From positions 134,999 to 198,998 of the forward strand of contig CALHPK010000006.1 of assembly GCA_938036315.1 (NCBI GenBank): a stretch of DNA of 64,000 nucleotides, in the 5' to 3' direction. The notes under the pieces are model-generated. The model ran no database searches and was not told where the DNA came from. It was given only the letters and a program-made list of their open reading frames with translations. Within the stretch, counting starts at the first letter, position 1. Every line of letters begins with the position of its first letter. The DNA is from an uncultured bacterium (lineage in GTDB: Bacteria; Calescibacteriota; Calescibacteriia; Calescibacteriales; Calescibacteriaceae). The position numbers and the translations under genes were made by a program. Shown here piece after piece: positions 34,540-43,590 of the stretch.

Positions 34540-35361
34540 ATGAAAAGACAGGAGAAAGAAGAGTTCGAGCCTGTTATAGCTAAAGGAAAAAGAAAAGAAT
34601 TCTTCAAAGATAAAGTTATAGAATTCACCGAAGATCTCTTCTATACTATTTCTGAAAGATGGAAAGAAGTTCTTGTCGGCTTTGCAGGAGTGATTCTTGC
34701 TGTAGGTCTGATACTTGGAGTATTTGAGTACAGAAAGAATAAAATTAAGAATGAATTTTTGACTTTTGAGAGCGCTTATCAATTAATTGTCTCATATGAT
34801 ATGACAAAAGACAGTAAATTTATTGATGAGGCAGTAGCTAAGCTCTATCAAGTTCAGAGCAATCCTAAATACATATCGAAGGTATTTCTAGCATGGGCTC
34901 TTTCAAAGCAAGAAAAGTATAATGAAGCATCTGAGATACTGAATCAGATAATTTATGATGATAAATTAGTGTTAGGATTAAGAAAGTTGGCTACTGTGCT
35001 TAAGATAAATATTTTGGCTGGTAAAGATTGTGAGGAAATTATAAAAACCTGGAAATTTATGAAAGATAAAGAAAAGAATTTGTCACCAGAGGAGATTGAT
35101 AAAGCTTTTTCTGTTATACCTATTCCTATAAGGACGTATTTTGAAATTATAAGATGTTCTGACAAAAACCCAGAAGTCTTGCAAGATTTGTTATATGAAA
35201 TTGATTTTATGTATATGATAGAAAGGCTGGTATCTCAAGACAGAGCAAATATGTTTGTAGTTCTGAAAAATTATGCATATCAGCGGTTAAGGGGACTGCC
35301 CACAGGGCTGCCCACCACTGAATTTCCAATCCAACAACCTGAAAAATTGGAAAAACAATAA
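34540..35361 (+). CDS. YfgM-like membrane-anchored TPR protein
   Basis: 273 residues. A charged cytoplasmic N-terminus is followed by one transmembrane segment (about residues 47-66, VLVGFAGVILAVGLILGVFEY), then KIKNEFLTFESAYQL and TPR-like helices (KVFLAWALSKQEKYNEASEILNQIIYDD). This is the layout of the TPR_21/YfgM family, which works with the Sec translocon and periplasmic chaperones. The C-terminus ends with a Pro/Thr-rich tail that includes a short internal duplication (GLPTGLPT). It is followed 21 nt later by a propeller-like secreted protein, the same order as yfgM-bamB in proteobacteria. Confidence 0.65.
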   Translation: MKRQEKEEFEPVIAKGKRKEFFKDKVIEFTEDLFYTISERWKEVLVGFAGVILAVGLILGVFEYRKNKIKNEFLTFESAYQLIVSYDMTKDSKFIDEAVAKLYQVQSNPKYISKVFLAWALSKQEKYNEASEILNQIIYDDKLVLGLRKLATVLKINILAGKDCEEIIKTWKFMKDKEKNLSPEEIDKAFSVIPIPIRTYFEIIRCSDKNPEVLQDLLYEIDFMYMIERLVSQDRANMFVVLKNYAYQRLRGLPTGLPTTEFPIQQPEKLEKQ

Positions 35362-35382
35362 GATATAGTCAATGATTAACTA

Positions 35383-36501
35383 ATGCCTTACCTTGCTACA
35401 CTCTTGATATCGCTCAATCTTCAGTTTCTATATTTCTTTAGACCAGCAGCTTACTATAACAATGTTTTTGCTATCGCTCCATTTATTTTCCCAGATAAAT
35501 TAGCTGTCTTACCTACTGAAGGGAGAATATTTGTGATATTAAGAGATCCTGCTTCAAGCATAAACTCTGTTGAGATAGATATTGGTAGAGAGCCTACTTC
35601 AGATATTGTCAGAATAGAAGATAATACGCTTGGTTTCTGCACGGACAAGCCAGAGGTTATTTTTCTGAGTAAATATGGAATTGAATTGAGAGTTGATGCT
35701 GAATTCCCCTGTATCGTTCCTCCAATAAAATTTGGAGGTAAAATTTGGTTTGTTGATCTGAGGGGTAATTTATGCTCGATTGAGAGGGAACAAAAAGAAA
35801 GTAGAGATATCAAATGCTTCTCTCTTGATGAAGAGTCAGTAAAGATAGCTCCAGAAATTATTAATCTGACCACTCCCCAGATGAAAGTATTTCAAGGAAA
35901 CCTTTTTATAGCTTACAGAAATAAGTTATTTGTTTTATCTGATGTTTCAAAGTATCAGCTTCTTGAGCTCCCTGGTATTTCAATATCCTCGTTCGAGCTA
36001 AGGGGCAGATATCTAGTTGTTACTACAGAAGATACTCTCTATCTTTTTGAAGTGTGGAAGAAAGGGGGTGTTATAGAGTACCGGAAGATTTTTGAAAAAA
36101 CCCTAAAGAATATTTCTGGAATGGATTTCGATGGTCAAAATATTGTAGTATCCAGATGGGATGGATTTTCAATAGTAAATATTAGAGGTTTTACCAAGAC
36201 TGTGAGGATAGCCAGCTTGTTTGACACTTCGAATCCTATATTGTTAGGCGATCACGTGGTTTTTGCCGGAAGTTTTGGGAAGTATTTGAAATCTATATAT
36301 CCGTATAAAAATTCTATCATTCTTGCTCGCTTTGAAGTCGTAGGTAATAAATACAAAGTTTCAATCGAAGAAGAAAAGATAATTCATTCTTTCCCCAAAA
36401 AGATAAGGAGGTTTGATGACAAAATCGCATTCATCACAGATGACGGGACTTTATACCTTTTCAGGATTTTTTCACCAGGATCCCCTCATCTTTCCCGATA
36501 G
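35383..36501 (+). CDS. Exported beta-propeller-like protein, possibly BamB-like
   Basis: 372 residues with an N-terminal hydrophobic export signal. The mature part is built of short beta-strand repeats in which a value is read and displayed: FGGKIWFVDLRGNLCSI, FQGNLFIAYRNKLFVLSD, LRGRYLVVTTEDTLYLFEV, FDDKIAFITDDGTLYLF. Six to eight such blades suggest a WD/PQQ-type propeller. I see no canonical PQQ motif. Because it follows a YfgM-like gene, a role like that of BamB in outer-membrane protein assembly is possible but is inference from position only. Its end overlaps the convergent VanZ gene by 41 bp. Confidence 0.5.
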   Translation: MPYLATLLISLNLQFLYFFRPAAYYNNVFAIAPFIFPDKLAVLPTEGRIFVILRDPASSINSVEIDIGREPTSDIVRIEDNTLGFCTDKPEVIFLSKYGIELRVDAEFPCIVPPIKFGGKIWFVDLRGNLCSIEREQKESRDIKCFSLDEESVKIAPEIINLTTPQMKVFQGNLFIAYRNKLFVLSDVSKYQLLELPGISISSFELRGRYLVVTTEDTLYLFEVWKKGGVIEYRKIFEKTLKNISGMDFDGQNIVVSRWDGFSIVNIRGFTKTVRIASLFDTSNPILLGDHVVFAGSFGKYLKSIYPYKNSIILARFEVVGNKYKVSIEEEKIIHSFPKKIRRFDDKIAFITDDGTLYLFRIFSPGSPHLSR

Positions 36502-37015
36502 CATACTTTGAAAAAACTATCCCTAAGAATACTCCAAAAGAATTCATAAATATATCCTTCCATTCAAAGTATCTTCGTGGCAGTGGAAGAATGTTTTGGA
36601 TTTGTAAGACTCCCTGTATTAACTCATCTGTAAAACCAATAATTCCGCCTATGATGAATGCTATTATGTATTTGTAAGGAGAGGGAAGTTCAACAGCTTC
36701 GGTTAGTAAAAACCCAAGAAGACCATACTCCAAAAAATGGATCCTCTCAGCAGGTATATCTATGCTGAATGTTATGATGATCCCCGATAGTAACAAATAA
36801 AATAGCCAGAAGTATCCTCTGGGGTTTGTGATGAATTTTAGTGTACCTTTTGTGATAATGACTAACCCAAGAATTATAAGAATGGTCATAAAGTAGTTGT
36901 AGTTTTTACCCGCTATACTTCTGAGAAGATCTACAAAATATGGAGCAAACGGCACAGTAAGGTAGATTACTCCGGTATACAGGAATATTATACCCCACAG
37001 TTTTTTTCTGTTCAT
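36461..37015 (-). CDS. VanZ-like membrane protein
   Basis: 184 residues with five to six hydrophobic segments. The family pattern is seen in ERIHFLEYGLLGFLL, GGIIGFTDELIQGVLQ and RYFEWKDIFMNSFGVFLGIV, matching VanZ (K..HF..Y..L, DE..Q, R....D...N..G). VanZ in enterococci gives low-level teicoplanin resistance; most homologues have no assigned role. It is convergent with the propeller gene (overlap 36461-36501). Confidence 0.8.
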   Translation of the reverse strand: MNRKKLWGIIFLYTGVIYLTVPFAPYFVDLLRSIAGKNYNYFMTILIILGLVIITKGTLKFITNPRGYFWLFYLLLSGIIITFSIDIPAERIHFLEYGLLGFLLTEAVELPSPYKYIIAFIIGGIIGFTDELIQGVLQIQNILPLPRRYFEWKDIFMNSFGVFLGIVFSKYAIGKDEGILVKKS

Positions 37016-37143
37016 AAAGTCATATCTAATTTTGTTATGATCAAGAATGATTTCATAATTAACTGAGAAAAGTCAAAATTTTTCCATCTTTTGTTTTTGC
37101 TTTTATAATTTATGAAAGGTTTATCCAAAGGAGGTAGATCATT

Positions 37144-37314
37144 ATGGCAATGAAGGAAGCTACATTGAAAAGGAGAAAGAGATTGAGAACTCATGGCTTT
37201 TTAAAGCGAATGGCAACTAAGTCTGGTAGAGAAATAATCAGAAGAAGACGAAAGAAGGGGAGATGGAGATTAACTCCAGGAATATATCACAAATTAAGAG
37301 CTGTTAGAAGATGA
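37144..37314 (+). CDS. rpmH: 50S ribosomal protein L34 with C-terminal extension
   Basis: 56 residues. [36 protein letters not shown] is clearly L34. The usual MKRTYQP start is replaced by MAMKEAT, and the protein continues 12 residues past the normal end ([12 protein letters not shown]). AAGGAGGTAG lies 7 nt upstream. The gene stands alone: rnpA (RNase P protein), yidD and yidC do not follow. A convergent aroE starts 2 nt after its stop. Confidence 0.92.
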   Translation: MAMKEATLKRRKRLRTHGFLKRMATKSGREIIRRRRKKGRWRLTPGIYHKLRAVRR

Positions 37315-37316
37315 AA

Positions 37317-38204
37317 TTATTGTTCTAACTTAAGCCTTCTTTTCAGTTCTTTTTTTGCTGACAGTAACATAGTTTTCTCATCAGGTATAAGACCAGTCCA
37401 TATCTCAAAACTTTTTTTTCCTTGTAGAACGAGCATAAGTAGTCCATCCTGGGTTATGTATCCGTAGGATTTTGCGATTTTTTGAAATTCTGTGGGGACG
37501 TATATTGTATCGTAGAATAGCTTCTGGGGTTTACCTTTCCTTCTTTTTGTGGGTAACTTGCCTATGATGTCAAACAGATTTTCTCCTTTTTTCCAGCCTA
37601 CAGAGGTTGCATTCACAATTATGTCAAACTCTTCAAAATCTATTTTCCTTATATCTTGTATATCGATAGTGCTATTTTTGAATAGGTGCTCAGTATCTTC
37701 TTTTATTTTTTCTGCTCTCTCAAGGGTTCTGCCGAAAATTACTATCTTCTTTGCGTTGTTCTTTGCAGAAGAATAGACTATAGATCGGCTTACTCCTCCT
37801 GTACCTATTACAGCTATAGTGCTATCTTCGAGTTTGAATCCGGTCTTTTTGATAGACTCCTCAAATCCGTATATATCTGTATTGAAAGCTTTAATAGTTA
37901 CTCTGCTTTTGTTTCGGATAAAAAGGAGTGTGTTTGCTGACTTGATATTGCTAACTTCTTCTGATGTTTCATCAGCTATTTTGTATGCTAATTCTTTATA
38001 CGGAAGCGTTACATTAAGTCCCCTAAATCCGAGCTCCACAGCGCTGTGTACAGCTTTTTCAAAATTTTCAACCTCAAAGGCAAGGTAAGCTCCTGAGATT
38101 TTAAGTTTCTTCATTACAGCATTGTGCATTGCTGGAGAAAGGGAGTGAAAAGCTGGGAATCCAACAACTCCAAGATAGATGGGTTTGTTGTCGTGTTGGG
38201 ACAT
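37317..38204 (-). CDS. aroE: Shikimate 5-dehydrogenase
   Basis: 295 residues from ATG 38204; a TTG at 38228 would add eight. The substrate site is GFPAFHSLSPAMHNAV and GLNVTLPYKELAYKIADETS (catalytic Lys and Asp positions), followed by ALNTDxxG-like AFNTDIYGFEESI. The NADP fold is IAVIGTGGVSRSIVYSSA. It reduces 3-dehydroshikimate in aromatic amino acid synthesis. TusA lies 40 nt upstream on the same strand. Confidence 0.92.
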   Translation of the reverse strand: MSQHDNKPIYLGVVGFPAFHSLSPAMHNAVMKKLKISGAYLAFEVENFEKAVHSAVELGFRGLNVTLPYKELAYKIADETSEEVSNIKSANTLLFIRNKSRVTIKAFNTDIYGFEESIKKTGFKLEDSTIAVIGTGGVSRSIVYSSAKNNAKKIVIFGRTLERAEKIKEDTEHLFKNSTIDIQDIRKIDFEEFDIIVNATSVGWKKGENLFDIIGKLPTKRRKGKPQKLFYDTIYVPTEFQKIAKSYGYITQDGLLMLVLQGKKSFEIWTGLIPDEKTMLLSAKKELKRRLKLEQ

Positions 38205-38245
38205 GCTGAAATATTCTTTTCTGCTCAATAATTTAGGATCTATAT

Positions 38246-38509
38246 TTATTTAACCTTTCTTACAAGGATGCGCCAAGTATTGTTGTCAATTTTTTCAGTC
38301 AGAAGAATTTCCTGACCATCTTGCTTCAGAGACAGCGGAACATTTTTTATTGGCTCTCCATCGTCAAGAATGACTTCTATAATTTGCCCTGGTGACATTT
38401 CTTCCATTCTAATTTTTGTTTTGACATAATTGAGAGGGCAGGGAGTTCCTCTTAGGTTGAGAAATACATCTACCTTTAGATTCTGATTCGCATCTGAGAT
38501 AGATGACAT
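38246..38509 (-). CDS. TusA/SirA-like sulfur carrier protein
   Basis: 87 residues. The signature NLRGTPCPLNYVKTKIRME contains the CPxP-like active Cys (CPL here) and helix of the TusA family. The Gly-rich DDGEPIKNVP and C-terminal strand follow. TusA-like proteins carry sulfane sulfur for tRNA thiolation or dissimilatory sulfur metabolism; which role applies here is open. It lies between the porin and aroE. Confidence 0.85.
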   Translation of the reverse strand: MSSISDANQNLKVDVFLNLRGTPCPLNYVKTKIRMEEMSPGQIIEVILDDGEPIKNVPLSLKQDGQEILLTEKIDNNTWRILVRKVK

Positions 38510-38583
38510 AAAAATAGTTTTGCAATTTTACATCAGTATTTTATATTTTCAGAATTTTTGGGTTTTTCAGGTTTTATTTTTGT

Positions 38584-38635
38584 GCCGGGGCACGCTATGG
38601 TTGTATTGATTGCTGATGCTCGGTTGTGCCCCGGC
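38584..38635. other. GC-rich perfect 10-bp inverted repeat between porin and tusA
   Basis: GCCGGGGCAC (38584-38593) and GTGCCCCGGC (38626-38635) are perfect complements with a 32-nt spacer. They sit 14 nt after the porin stop on the minus strand. Nine of ten pairs are G-C in otherwise AT-rich DNA. No T-run follows on the minus strand, so it is not a textbook terminator. A 3'-end mRNA stabiliser, a factor-dependent terminator or a protein site are all possible. Confidence 0.6.
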
Positions 38636-38648
38636 TTCAGAAAACTTA

Positions 38649-39704
38649 TCAGAAGCTTACCTGTATATTTATTCTGATGATATCATTGTCCTTAGCAGGT
38701 TTTTCTCCACGGTGGACATAGTTCAGCTGTATTTTGGCATTGTGTTTCTCAATAAAGTAATTTACTCCACCTGTAATCTCATATTGTTCGTTATCATCTT
38801 TTTTAGTATCGGTGTCGTACCAGTCGAACCTTGCCACAAGCTGGAGGGGCTTGATAATCTTGTAGCCTCCGGTCAGGTAGAATGTGTATGCATCTTTGCC
38901 TTTGTATTTACCTGTGGCAAATTCTCCGTAAGCGACTATTGGATCCATGCTGAACTTTAATTCTGCACCAACTCTTGAATTATCTACTTTGTCCTTTCCG
39001 ATTTTGCTGTTGGCGTATGCTGCGCCAAGATGCAGTTCTTCAATGGGCTTTACTACTAATCTCCCGTAAAGATCAAACACATCGTTCACATCAAATTTAT
39101 TTTGTCCTTCGCCGTTGAATACTCCAACTGTTGGCAGAATTTTTATATTTTCAATTTTAAGATTCCCATTGAGTGTAAAACCTAAGTCCCTGAAATCAGC
39201 CCACTTGAACAGTGTGGAAAGTGCTGAGCGCTCCACAAAATCGAGCCTTGCTGTGGACTCCAATCCTTCCATACCGAATGGGGTTTTATATTGTCCGAAG
39301 TTGATTGAAATAAGTTCGTGTGGTTTTAAAGTGATGACAAAGTCTTGCAGTACGGATTTTCTACCAACATCAGTAACAACCGTTTTAGTAACGACTTGAG
39401 GTATTTCGATCTTTTCTGTTTTTACATTTTCCACTACTGCGGCAGGATCGATCATCAGGGTCCATAGAACTTCGGGTCTTATTTGGCCTGATAGTCTTAT
39501 TTCAGATCTGCGAAGTCGGAAGTAACTTTTGGGAGTTGCACTTTGGTCATGTAGGTACCAGAACTGCATCAGTCCGCCGATTCTGATTTTTCCGAATCCG
39601 GCTTCTACTTGTTGGGCAAGAGAATTTTTCTCAAAGCATAAAACGAGAACTGCAATTGCCGCCAAAGAAGCTATACATCTTTTTATCCTTATCCTTTCTT
39701 TCAT
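38649..39704 (-). CDS. Outer-membrane porin, phosphate-selective O/P-like
   Basis: 351 residues with a signal peptide ending near residue 30 (ends SLAQQ). The mature protein is alternating beta-strands. FRLRRSEIRLSGQIRPEVLWTLMID and NFGQYKTPFGMEGL are typical of the porin O/P-DcaP group, and the protein ends in RINIQVSF with a terminal Phe as required for outer-membrane insertion. A strong GGAGGT lies upstream. Substrate is not predictable; a bound-residue insertion (residues 90-110, VVENVKTEKIEIPQVVTKTV) may form a constriction loop. Confidence 0.8.
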   Translation of the reverse strand: MKERIRIKRCIASLAAIAVLVLCFEKNSLAQQVEAGFGKIRIGGLMQFWYLHDQSATPKSYFRLRRSEIRLSGQIRPEVLWTLMIDPAAVVENVKTEKIEIPQVVTKTVVTDVGRKSVLQDFVITLKPHELISINFGQYKTPFGMEGLESTARLDFVERSALSTLFKWADFRDLGFTLNGNLKIENIKILPTVGVFNGEGQNKFDVNDVFDLYGRLVVKPIEELHLGAAYANSKIGKDKVDNSRVGAELKFSMDPIVAYGEFATGKYKGKDAYTFYLTGGYKIIKPLQLVARFDWYDTDTKKDDNEQYEITGGVNYFIEKHNAKIQLNYVHRGEKPAKDNDIIRINIQVSF

Positions 39705-40004
39705 ATTCTTTACCTCCTTCCTCTATAATAGCAAAAGATGTGCCAGCCTTACTCTTTTTTGATGCAAAGAAATTTAGCCCTGTTAGCGAAGATGGACATT
39801 AAGCATCATCCTTTGTATCCTAATACAGGGGCAATTCTTTTGAGCATGCAAGATCTCTTGCTATGGCAGTAGACTATGTTCGTGCAAAAGTCAATATCAA
39901 AGATGAGACAGAATTTACATAGATGAGACAATGCGGGTTGATAAATAATGAATATTTGGATTGTAACCGGCTCTGGTGCATGCTTCTTCTGAAACCATAA
40001 AGTT
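39705..40004. other. Gene-free spacer with an imperfect hairpin
   Basis: 300 bp between the porin start and the pyrD end. GCCCTGT near 39777 can pair with ACAGGGGC near 39825, allowing a bulge. A degenerate direct repeat AGATGAGACA occurs near 39900 and 39921. I see no gene. Part of it is probably the porin promoter and leader. Confidence 0.35.
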
Positions 40005-40895
40005 TTATCTTTGAGATTTTTCCTTGAAGTAATTGATAAGTTTTTCAGCTATTCTGTGACCTATTTGAGGATCGAGAAAATTGGCAGTTCCAATCTGAAT
40101 GAGAATTGCTCCTGCATCCAAAAATTCTACAGCGTCTTTTTCTGAATATATTCCTCCACAGCCTATGATCTTTGCATCGGGAAATTTTTCTTTTGCCTCT
40201 ATGATGCACCTTAAAGCTATGGGCTTCAGAACTGGACCTGACAGTCCTCCTTTGAAGAAGAATCCTTTCTGATCTCTCACAGCTGCTGGTATTGAATTTA
40301 CAAGTGTAAAAGCATCTGCTCCTTCGTCTATTGCAGTTTTCATAAGATTTTTGATAATCTCAGAAAATGGTGAGAACTTTACTATGATTGGTCTTTTGGT
40401 AACCTTTCTTGTTTTGCGTACTATTTTTGCTACAGATTTTGTGTTTACTCCAAATTCTATTCCACCTTTTTCTGTATTTGGGCAAGAAAGATTAAGTTCG
40501 TAAGCATGCGGGGGGGTATCTGATTCATTTTCTATGAATTTTATCACTTCTGCGTATTCCTTTTCGGTCTCGCCGAACACGTTCACTATAACCATAGTTG
40601 GAAGTCTCATTATCTGGGGGAGAATTTTTTCGGTGAAATGTTTTACACCTGGGTTTTGCAGTCCGATTGAATTTAGAAGTCCAATTGTTGTTCCATTTAT
40701 GGAAAATTCCGAGATTCTCGGTGGAGGATTTCCTTGTCTATCCCGCATAGATATACCTTTTGTTACTATTCCGCCAATTTTTGTAAAGTCTACTATACCT
40801 TCGAGCTCTATTCCGTATCCAGCGGTTCCGGAAGCTAAGATTACAGGGGATTCAAACTTGATATTTCCTATTTCTGCTTTAAACCAGTTTTGCAT
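40005..40895 (-). CDS. pyrD: Dihydroorotate dehydrogenase (class 1B catalytic subunit type)
   Basis: 296 residues, FMN-dependent enzyme of pyrimidine synthesis. SPVILASGTAGYGIE is the N-terminal motif, and FSINGTTIGLLNSIGLQNPG and VNVFGETEKEYAE follow. NLSCPNTEKGGIEFG holds the catalytic Cys of class 1 enzymes, and GCGGIYSEKDAVEFLDAGAILIQIGTA is the phosphate site. Class 1B enzymes normally pair with PyrK; none is adjacent. Confidence 0.92.
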   Translation of the reverse strand: MQNWFKAEIGNIKFESPVILASGTAGYGIELEGIVDFTKIGGIVTKGISMRDRQGNPPPRISEFSINGTTIGLLNSIGLQNPGVKHFTEKILPQIMRLPTMVIVNVFGETEKEYAEVIKFIENESDTPPHAYELNLSCPNTEKGGIEFGVNTKSVAKIVRKTRKVTKRPIIVKFSPFSEIIKNLMKTAIDEGADAFTLVNSIPAAVRDQKGFFFKGGLSGPVLKPIALRCIIEAKEKFPDAKIIGCGGIYSEKDAVEFLDAGAILIQIGTANFLDPQIGHRIAEKLINYFKEKSQR

Positions 40896-41031
40896 TGTGC
40901 TTTGAATAATAGTTATAATCTATCAGGGTTAATCTTTTTTGCAAATTCTCTTTGAGCTTTAGTTACCTCAGGAGGAGAGGGGATGATTCATCTATTAGTA
41001 TCAATGTGCGAGCAAGTATGAATTTTTATTT

Positions 41032-41940
41032 CTATTGTGTGGCTAGTGCTCTGGCTTGATCGAGTTTTAGAATTTTTCTTGCTTCTTCTGGAGTAGCTAC
41101 ATCTTTACCGGCTTTTTTCACTACTTTTACAGCTTCTTCTACGAGTTCGCCGTTTGATTTTGCCATCTCTCCTGTTGGGAGGTAGAAATTATCCTCAAAT
41201 CCGACTCTGATATGTCCGCCGAGCACGACAGCCTGCATGACCAACTGCCATTGTTCTTTGGATATTCCTATAACTTGCCACTGAGCCCCAGCAGGGACCT
41301 TTGATGATAGGTAGACTAAATTTCTGGGATCAGCGGAGGCTCCACCGACTACCCCCAAAATTATGCTTACTTGAAATATTTTGAGAACTCCTTTATCTTG
41401 CAATGGGTATATTGTCTCTATGTGTCCGAGATCGAAACATTCGCATTCGGGCTTTGTTCCGACTTTAACCATGTTTTCGATAAAGTATTCTATGTCCCAT
41501 ATTGAGTTTATGAATTCGAATGCGAAAACCCAGTTTTTCCTTTTTGGAGAATATTTTGCGTAATTCATTGTTCCCATATTTAGTGCTGCTATATCTGGTT
41601 TTAGAGCAACAACGTGAGCAATTCTCTGCTCGCGCGTTAAACCGACTGCCCCTGTAGATAAGTTGATTATCATATCTGGTACTTCTGCTTTTATAGCTTC
41701 GACAATATTTTTGAAATCTTCGATAAGGTAAGATGGAGTTCCGTCGGGTCTTCTTGCATGTATGTGAACAACGGTACAGCCAGCCTCATAAGCTCTTTTT
41801 GCTTCAGCTGCATATTCCTCTGGCGTGTATGGTATGTACGGGCACTGGGAACGGTTCGCGACCGCTCCAGATAATGCACAAGTCACAACGACCTTATCCG
41901 AGATCTCGTCTTCAATATTTTTTCTACTTTCATCACTCAT
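41032..41940 (-). CDS. Beta-keto acid cleavage enzyme (BKACE, DUF849; 3-keto-5-aminohexanoate cleavage enzyme family)
   Basis: 302 residues, zinc-dependent TIM-barrel. The N-terminus VVTCALSGAVANRSQCPYIPYTPEE and zinc ligands in GCTVVHIHARRPDGTPS are family hallmarks, as are NLSTGAV and MNYAKYSP. ILGVVGGASADPRNLVYL, GISKEQWQ and GGHIRVGFEDNFYLPTGEMAKSN follow. Members condense a beta-keto acid with acetyl-CoA to yield acetoacetate and a new CoA ester; Kce does this in lysine fermentation. No other lysine-fermentation genes are nearby, so the substrate is open. A strong GGAGGGAG is upstream. Confidence 0.88.
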   Translation of the reverse strand: MSDESRKNIEDEISDKVVVTCALSGAVANRSQCPYIPYTPEEYAAEAKRAYEAGCTVVHIHARRPDGTPSYLIEDFKNIVEAIKAEVPDMIINLSTGAVGLTREQRIAHVVALKPDIAALNMGTMNYAKYSPKRKNWVFAFEFINSIWDIEYFIENMVKVGTKPECECFDLGHIETIYPLQDKGVLKIFQVSIILGVVGGASADPRNLVYLSSKVPAGAQWQVIGISKEQWQLVMQAVVLGGHIRVGFEDNFYLPTGEMAKSNGELVEEAVKVVKKAGKDVATPEEARKILKLDQARALATQ

Positions 41941-42045
41941 TCTATATTCTCCCTCCTTCCGTACAAATGTATGATCTTATATTTCATATTTCAGAAAAAC
42001 AAGAAAATTTGAATGATTGTTCAATTATAAGAGCAGAATTATTCT

Positions 42046-43548
42046 TTACAACTTTGGAGTTTTGCTTGCACAATTAGAAATCTCTTCGAAGCACTTTGCT
42101 AAAGTCAGGATATCTCCTTCACAGAAAGGTTTGCCTATAATCTGTATTCCTACTGGTAATTCTTTTCCATCATCGCTGATAAAACCAATAGGTACTGATA
42201 TCGCAGGAAGACCTGCCAAACTTGATGGAACTGTGAGTATATCTGAAAGGTACATTTTTATTGGATCTCCTGCTTTTTCACCTAATCTGAAAGGAAGCTC
42301 AGGTGCTACGGGACAGACTATAAAGTCAACTTTTTTGAATACCTGATCGAATTCTCTCTTGAGCAGAGTTATAGCTTTTTGAGCTTTGAGATAATAAGCA
42401 TCGTAGTATCCAGATGAGAGAACAAAAGTCCCAATAAATATTCTCCTTTTTACTTCATCCCCGAATCCGTGCCCTCTTGTTTTTGTGTAAAGATCCCATA
42501 TGGAGCTATGGAAGTCTGAGAATCCATATTTGACCCCGTCATATCTTGAAAGGTTTGATGATGCCTCAGCTGGAGCGATTATGTAATAGATTGGTATAGA
42601 ATATTTTGCAGTTGGTAATGAAACTTCTTGAACGTCAAAGGGGAAGGATTTTGATAGTTCATTAACTTTTTTTAGAATCAGCTCTTTTATTCTTTTATCT
42701 ACATCATCGGTAAAGAATTCACGGGGGATTCCAATCTTTTTTGGTAAATTCTTATCTCCGTAGGATAGTTTAGAAAACATTTCGGTAACGTATGCAAGAT
42801 AATCTTCTTTTGGAGCTGGGGAGCAAGTTGAATCTTTAGGATCGTAGCCAGCTATGATATTCAGCAGTTCTGCGCAGTCTTCAGTAAAGATGGTCATAGG
42901 ACCTATTCGATCTAGTGATGAGGCGAAGGCAACAAGTCCGAATCGTGATACTCTTCCGTAAGTTGGGCACAGGCCTACAATTCCGCAGAAGGAAGCAGGT
43001 TGTCTTATTGACCCTCCGGTGTCTGAGCCCAGGGCTAGTGGAACCTGCCAGGATGCAACAGCAGTAGCAGAACCACCTGAAGATCCCCCCGGAACTCTTG
43101 ATATATCCCACGGATTTTTGGTCGGGAAGAACGCAGAATTTTCTGTGGACGAGCCCATGGCAAATTCGTCAAGATTAGTCTTTCCAACTATTATCAAACC
43201 AGCTTGTTTTATCCTTGTTATCACTGTAGCATCGTAAGGAGGAATAAAGTTATAAAGGATTTTTGAAGCACAGGTAGTCTTTATACCTTTTGTCACAATA
43301 TTATCCTTTATCGCTATGGGGATTCCTGCCAACCTTGAGTATGATTCTCCAAGATTTATTTTCTCCTGAACAATTTTTACCTGATCATATATTTTCTCTT
43401 CGTCAAGGATGGTAATGAAGGCATTCACTTTGGTGTCGATCTCCTTTATTCGCTTAAGGAAAAAGTCGACAACCTCCTTTACGGTAAGTTCTCCTCTTTT
43501 TATAAGTTGGGATATTTCTATTGCCTTTGTCTTTTCACCAAGTAGCAT
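42046..43548 (-). CDS. gatA: Asp-tRNA(Asn)/Glu-tRNA(Gln) amidotransferase subunit A
   Basis: 500 residues, amidase-signature enzyme that releases ammonia from glutamine for transamidation of mischarged tRNA. The Ser-cisSer-Lys triad is visible: Lys in IAIKDNIVTKG, Ser in GSDTGGSIRQPASFCG, plus GGSSGGSATAVAS. NLDEFAMGSSTENSAF and GLVAFASSLDRIGPM are GatA-specific. gatB and gatC are not adjacent. Presence implies indirect Asn-tRNA and/or Gln-tRNA formation. Confidence 0.93.
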   Translation of the reverse strand: MLLGEKTKAIEISQLIKRGELTVKEVVDFFLKRIKEIDTKVNAFITILDEEKIYDQVKIVQEKINLGESYSRLAGIPIAIKDNIVTKGIKTTCASKILYNFIPPYDATVITRIKQAGLIIVGKTNLDEFAMGSSTENSAFFPTKNPWDISRVPGGSSGGSATAVASWQVPLALGSDTGGSIRQPASFCGIVGLCPTYGRVSRFGLVAFASSLDRIGPMTIFTEDCAELLNIIAGYDPKDSTCSPAPKEDYLAYVTEMFSKLSYGDKNLPKKIGIPREFFTDDVDKRIKELILKKVNELSKSFPFDVQEVSLPTAKYSIPIYYIIAPAEASSNLSRYDGVKYGFSDFHSSIWDLYTKTRGHGFGDEVKRRIFIGTFVLSSGYYDAYYLKAQKAITLLKREFDQVFKKVDFIVCPVAPELPFRLGEKAGDPIKMYLSDILTVPSSLAGLPAISVPIGFISDDGKELPVGIQIIGKPFCEGDILTLAKCFEEISNCASKTPKL

Positions 43549-43590
43549 TTGCTTTTAATTTTTTACGCTGATCAATAGAAAGCTGGCGAA

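Noticed and set aside
39793-39873. 26-codon ORF on the plus strand starting ATGGACATTAAG
   Set aside because: No ribosome-binding site, no family, and length within chance for the region.
40980-40995. 16-nt identical match GGGATGATTCATCTAT with 49263-49278
   Set aside because: About one such match is expected by chance in 64 kb of AT-rich sequence; no shared context.
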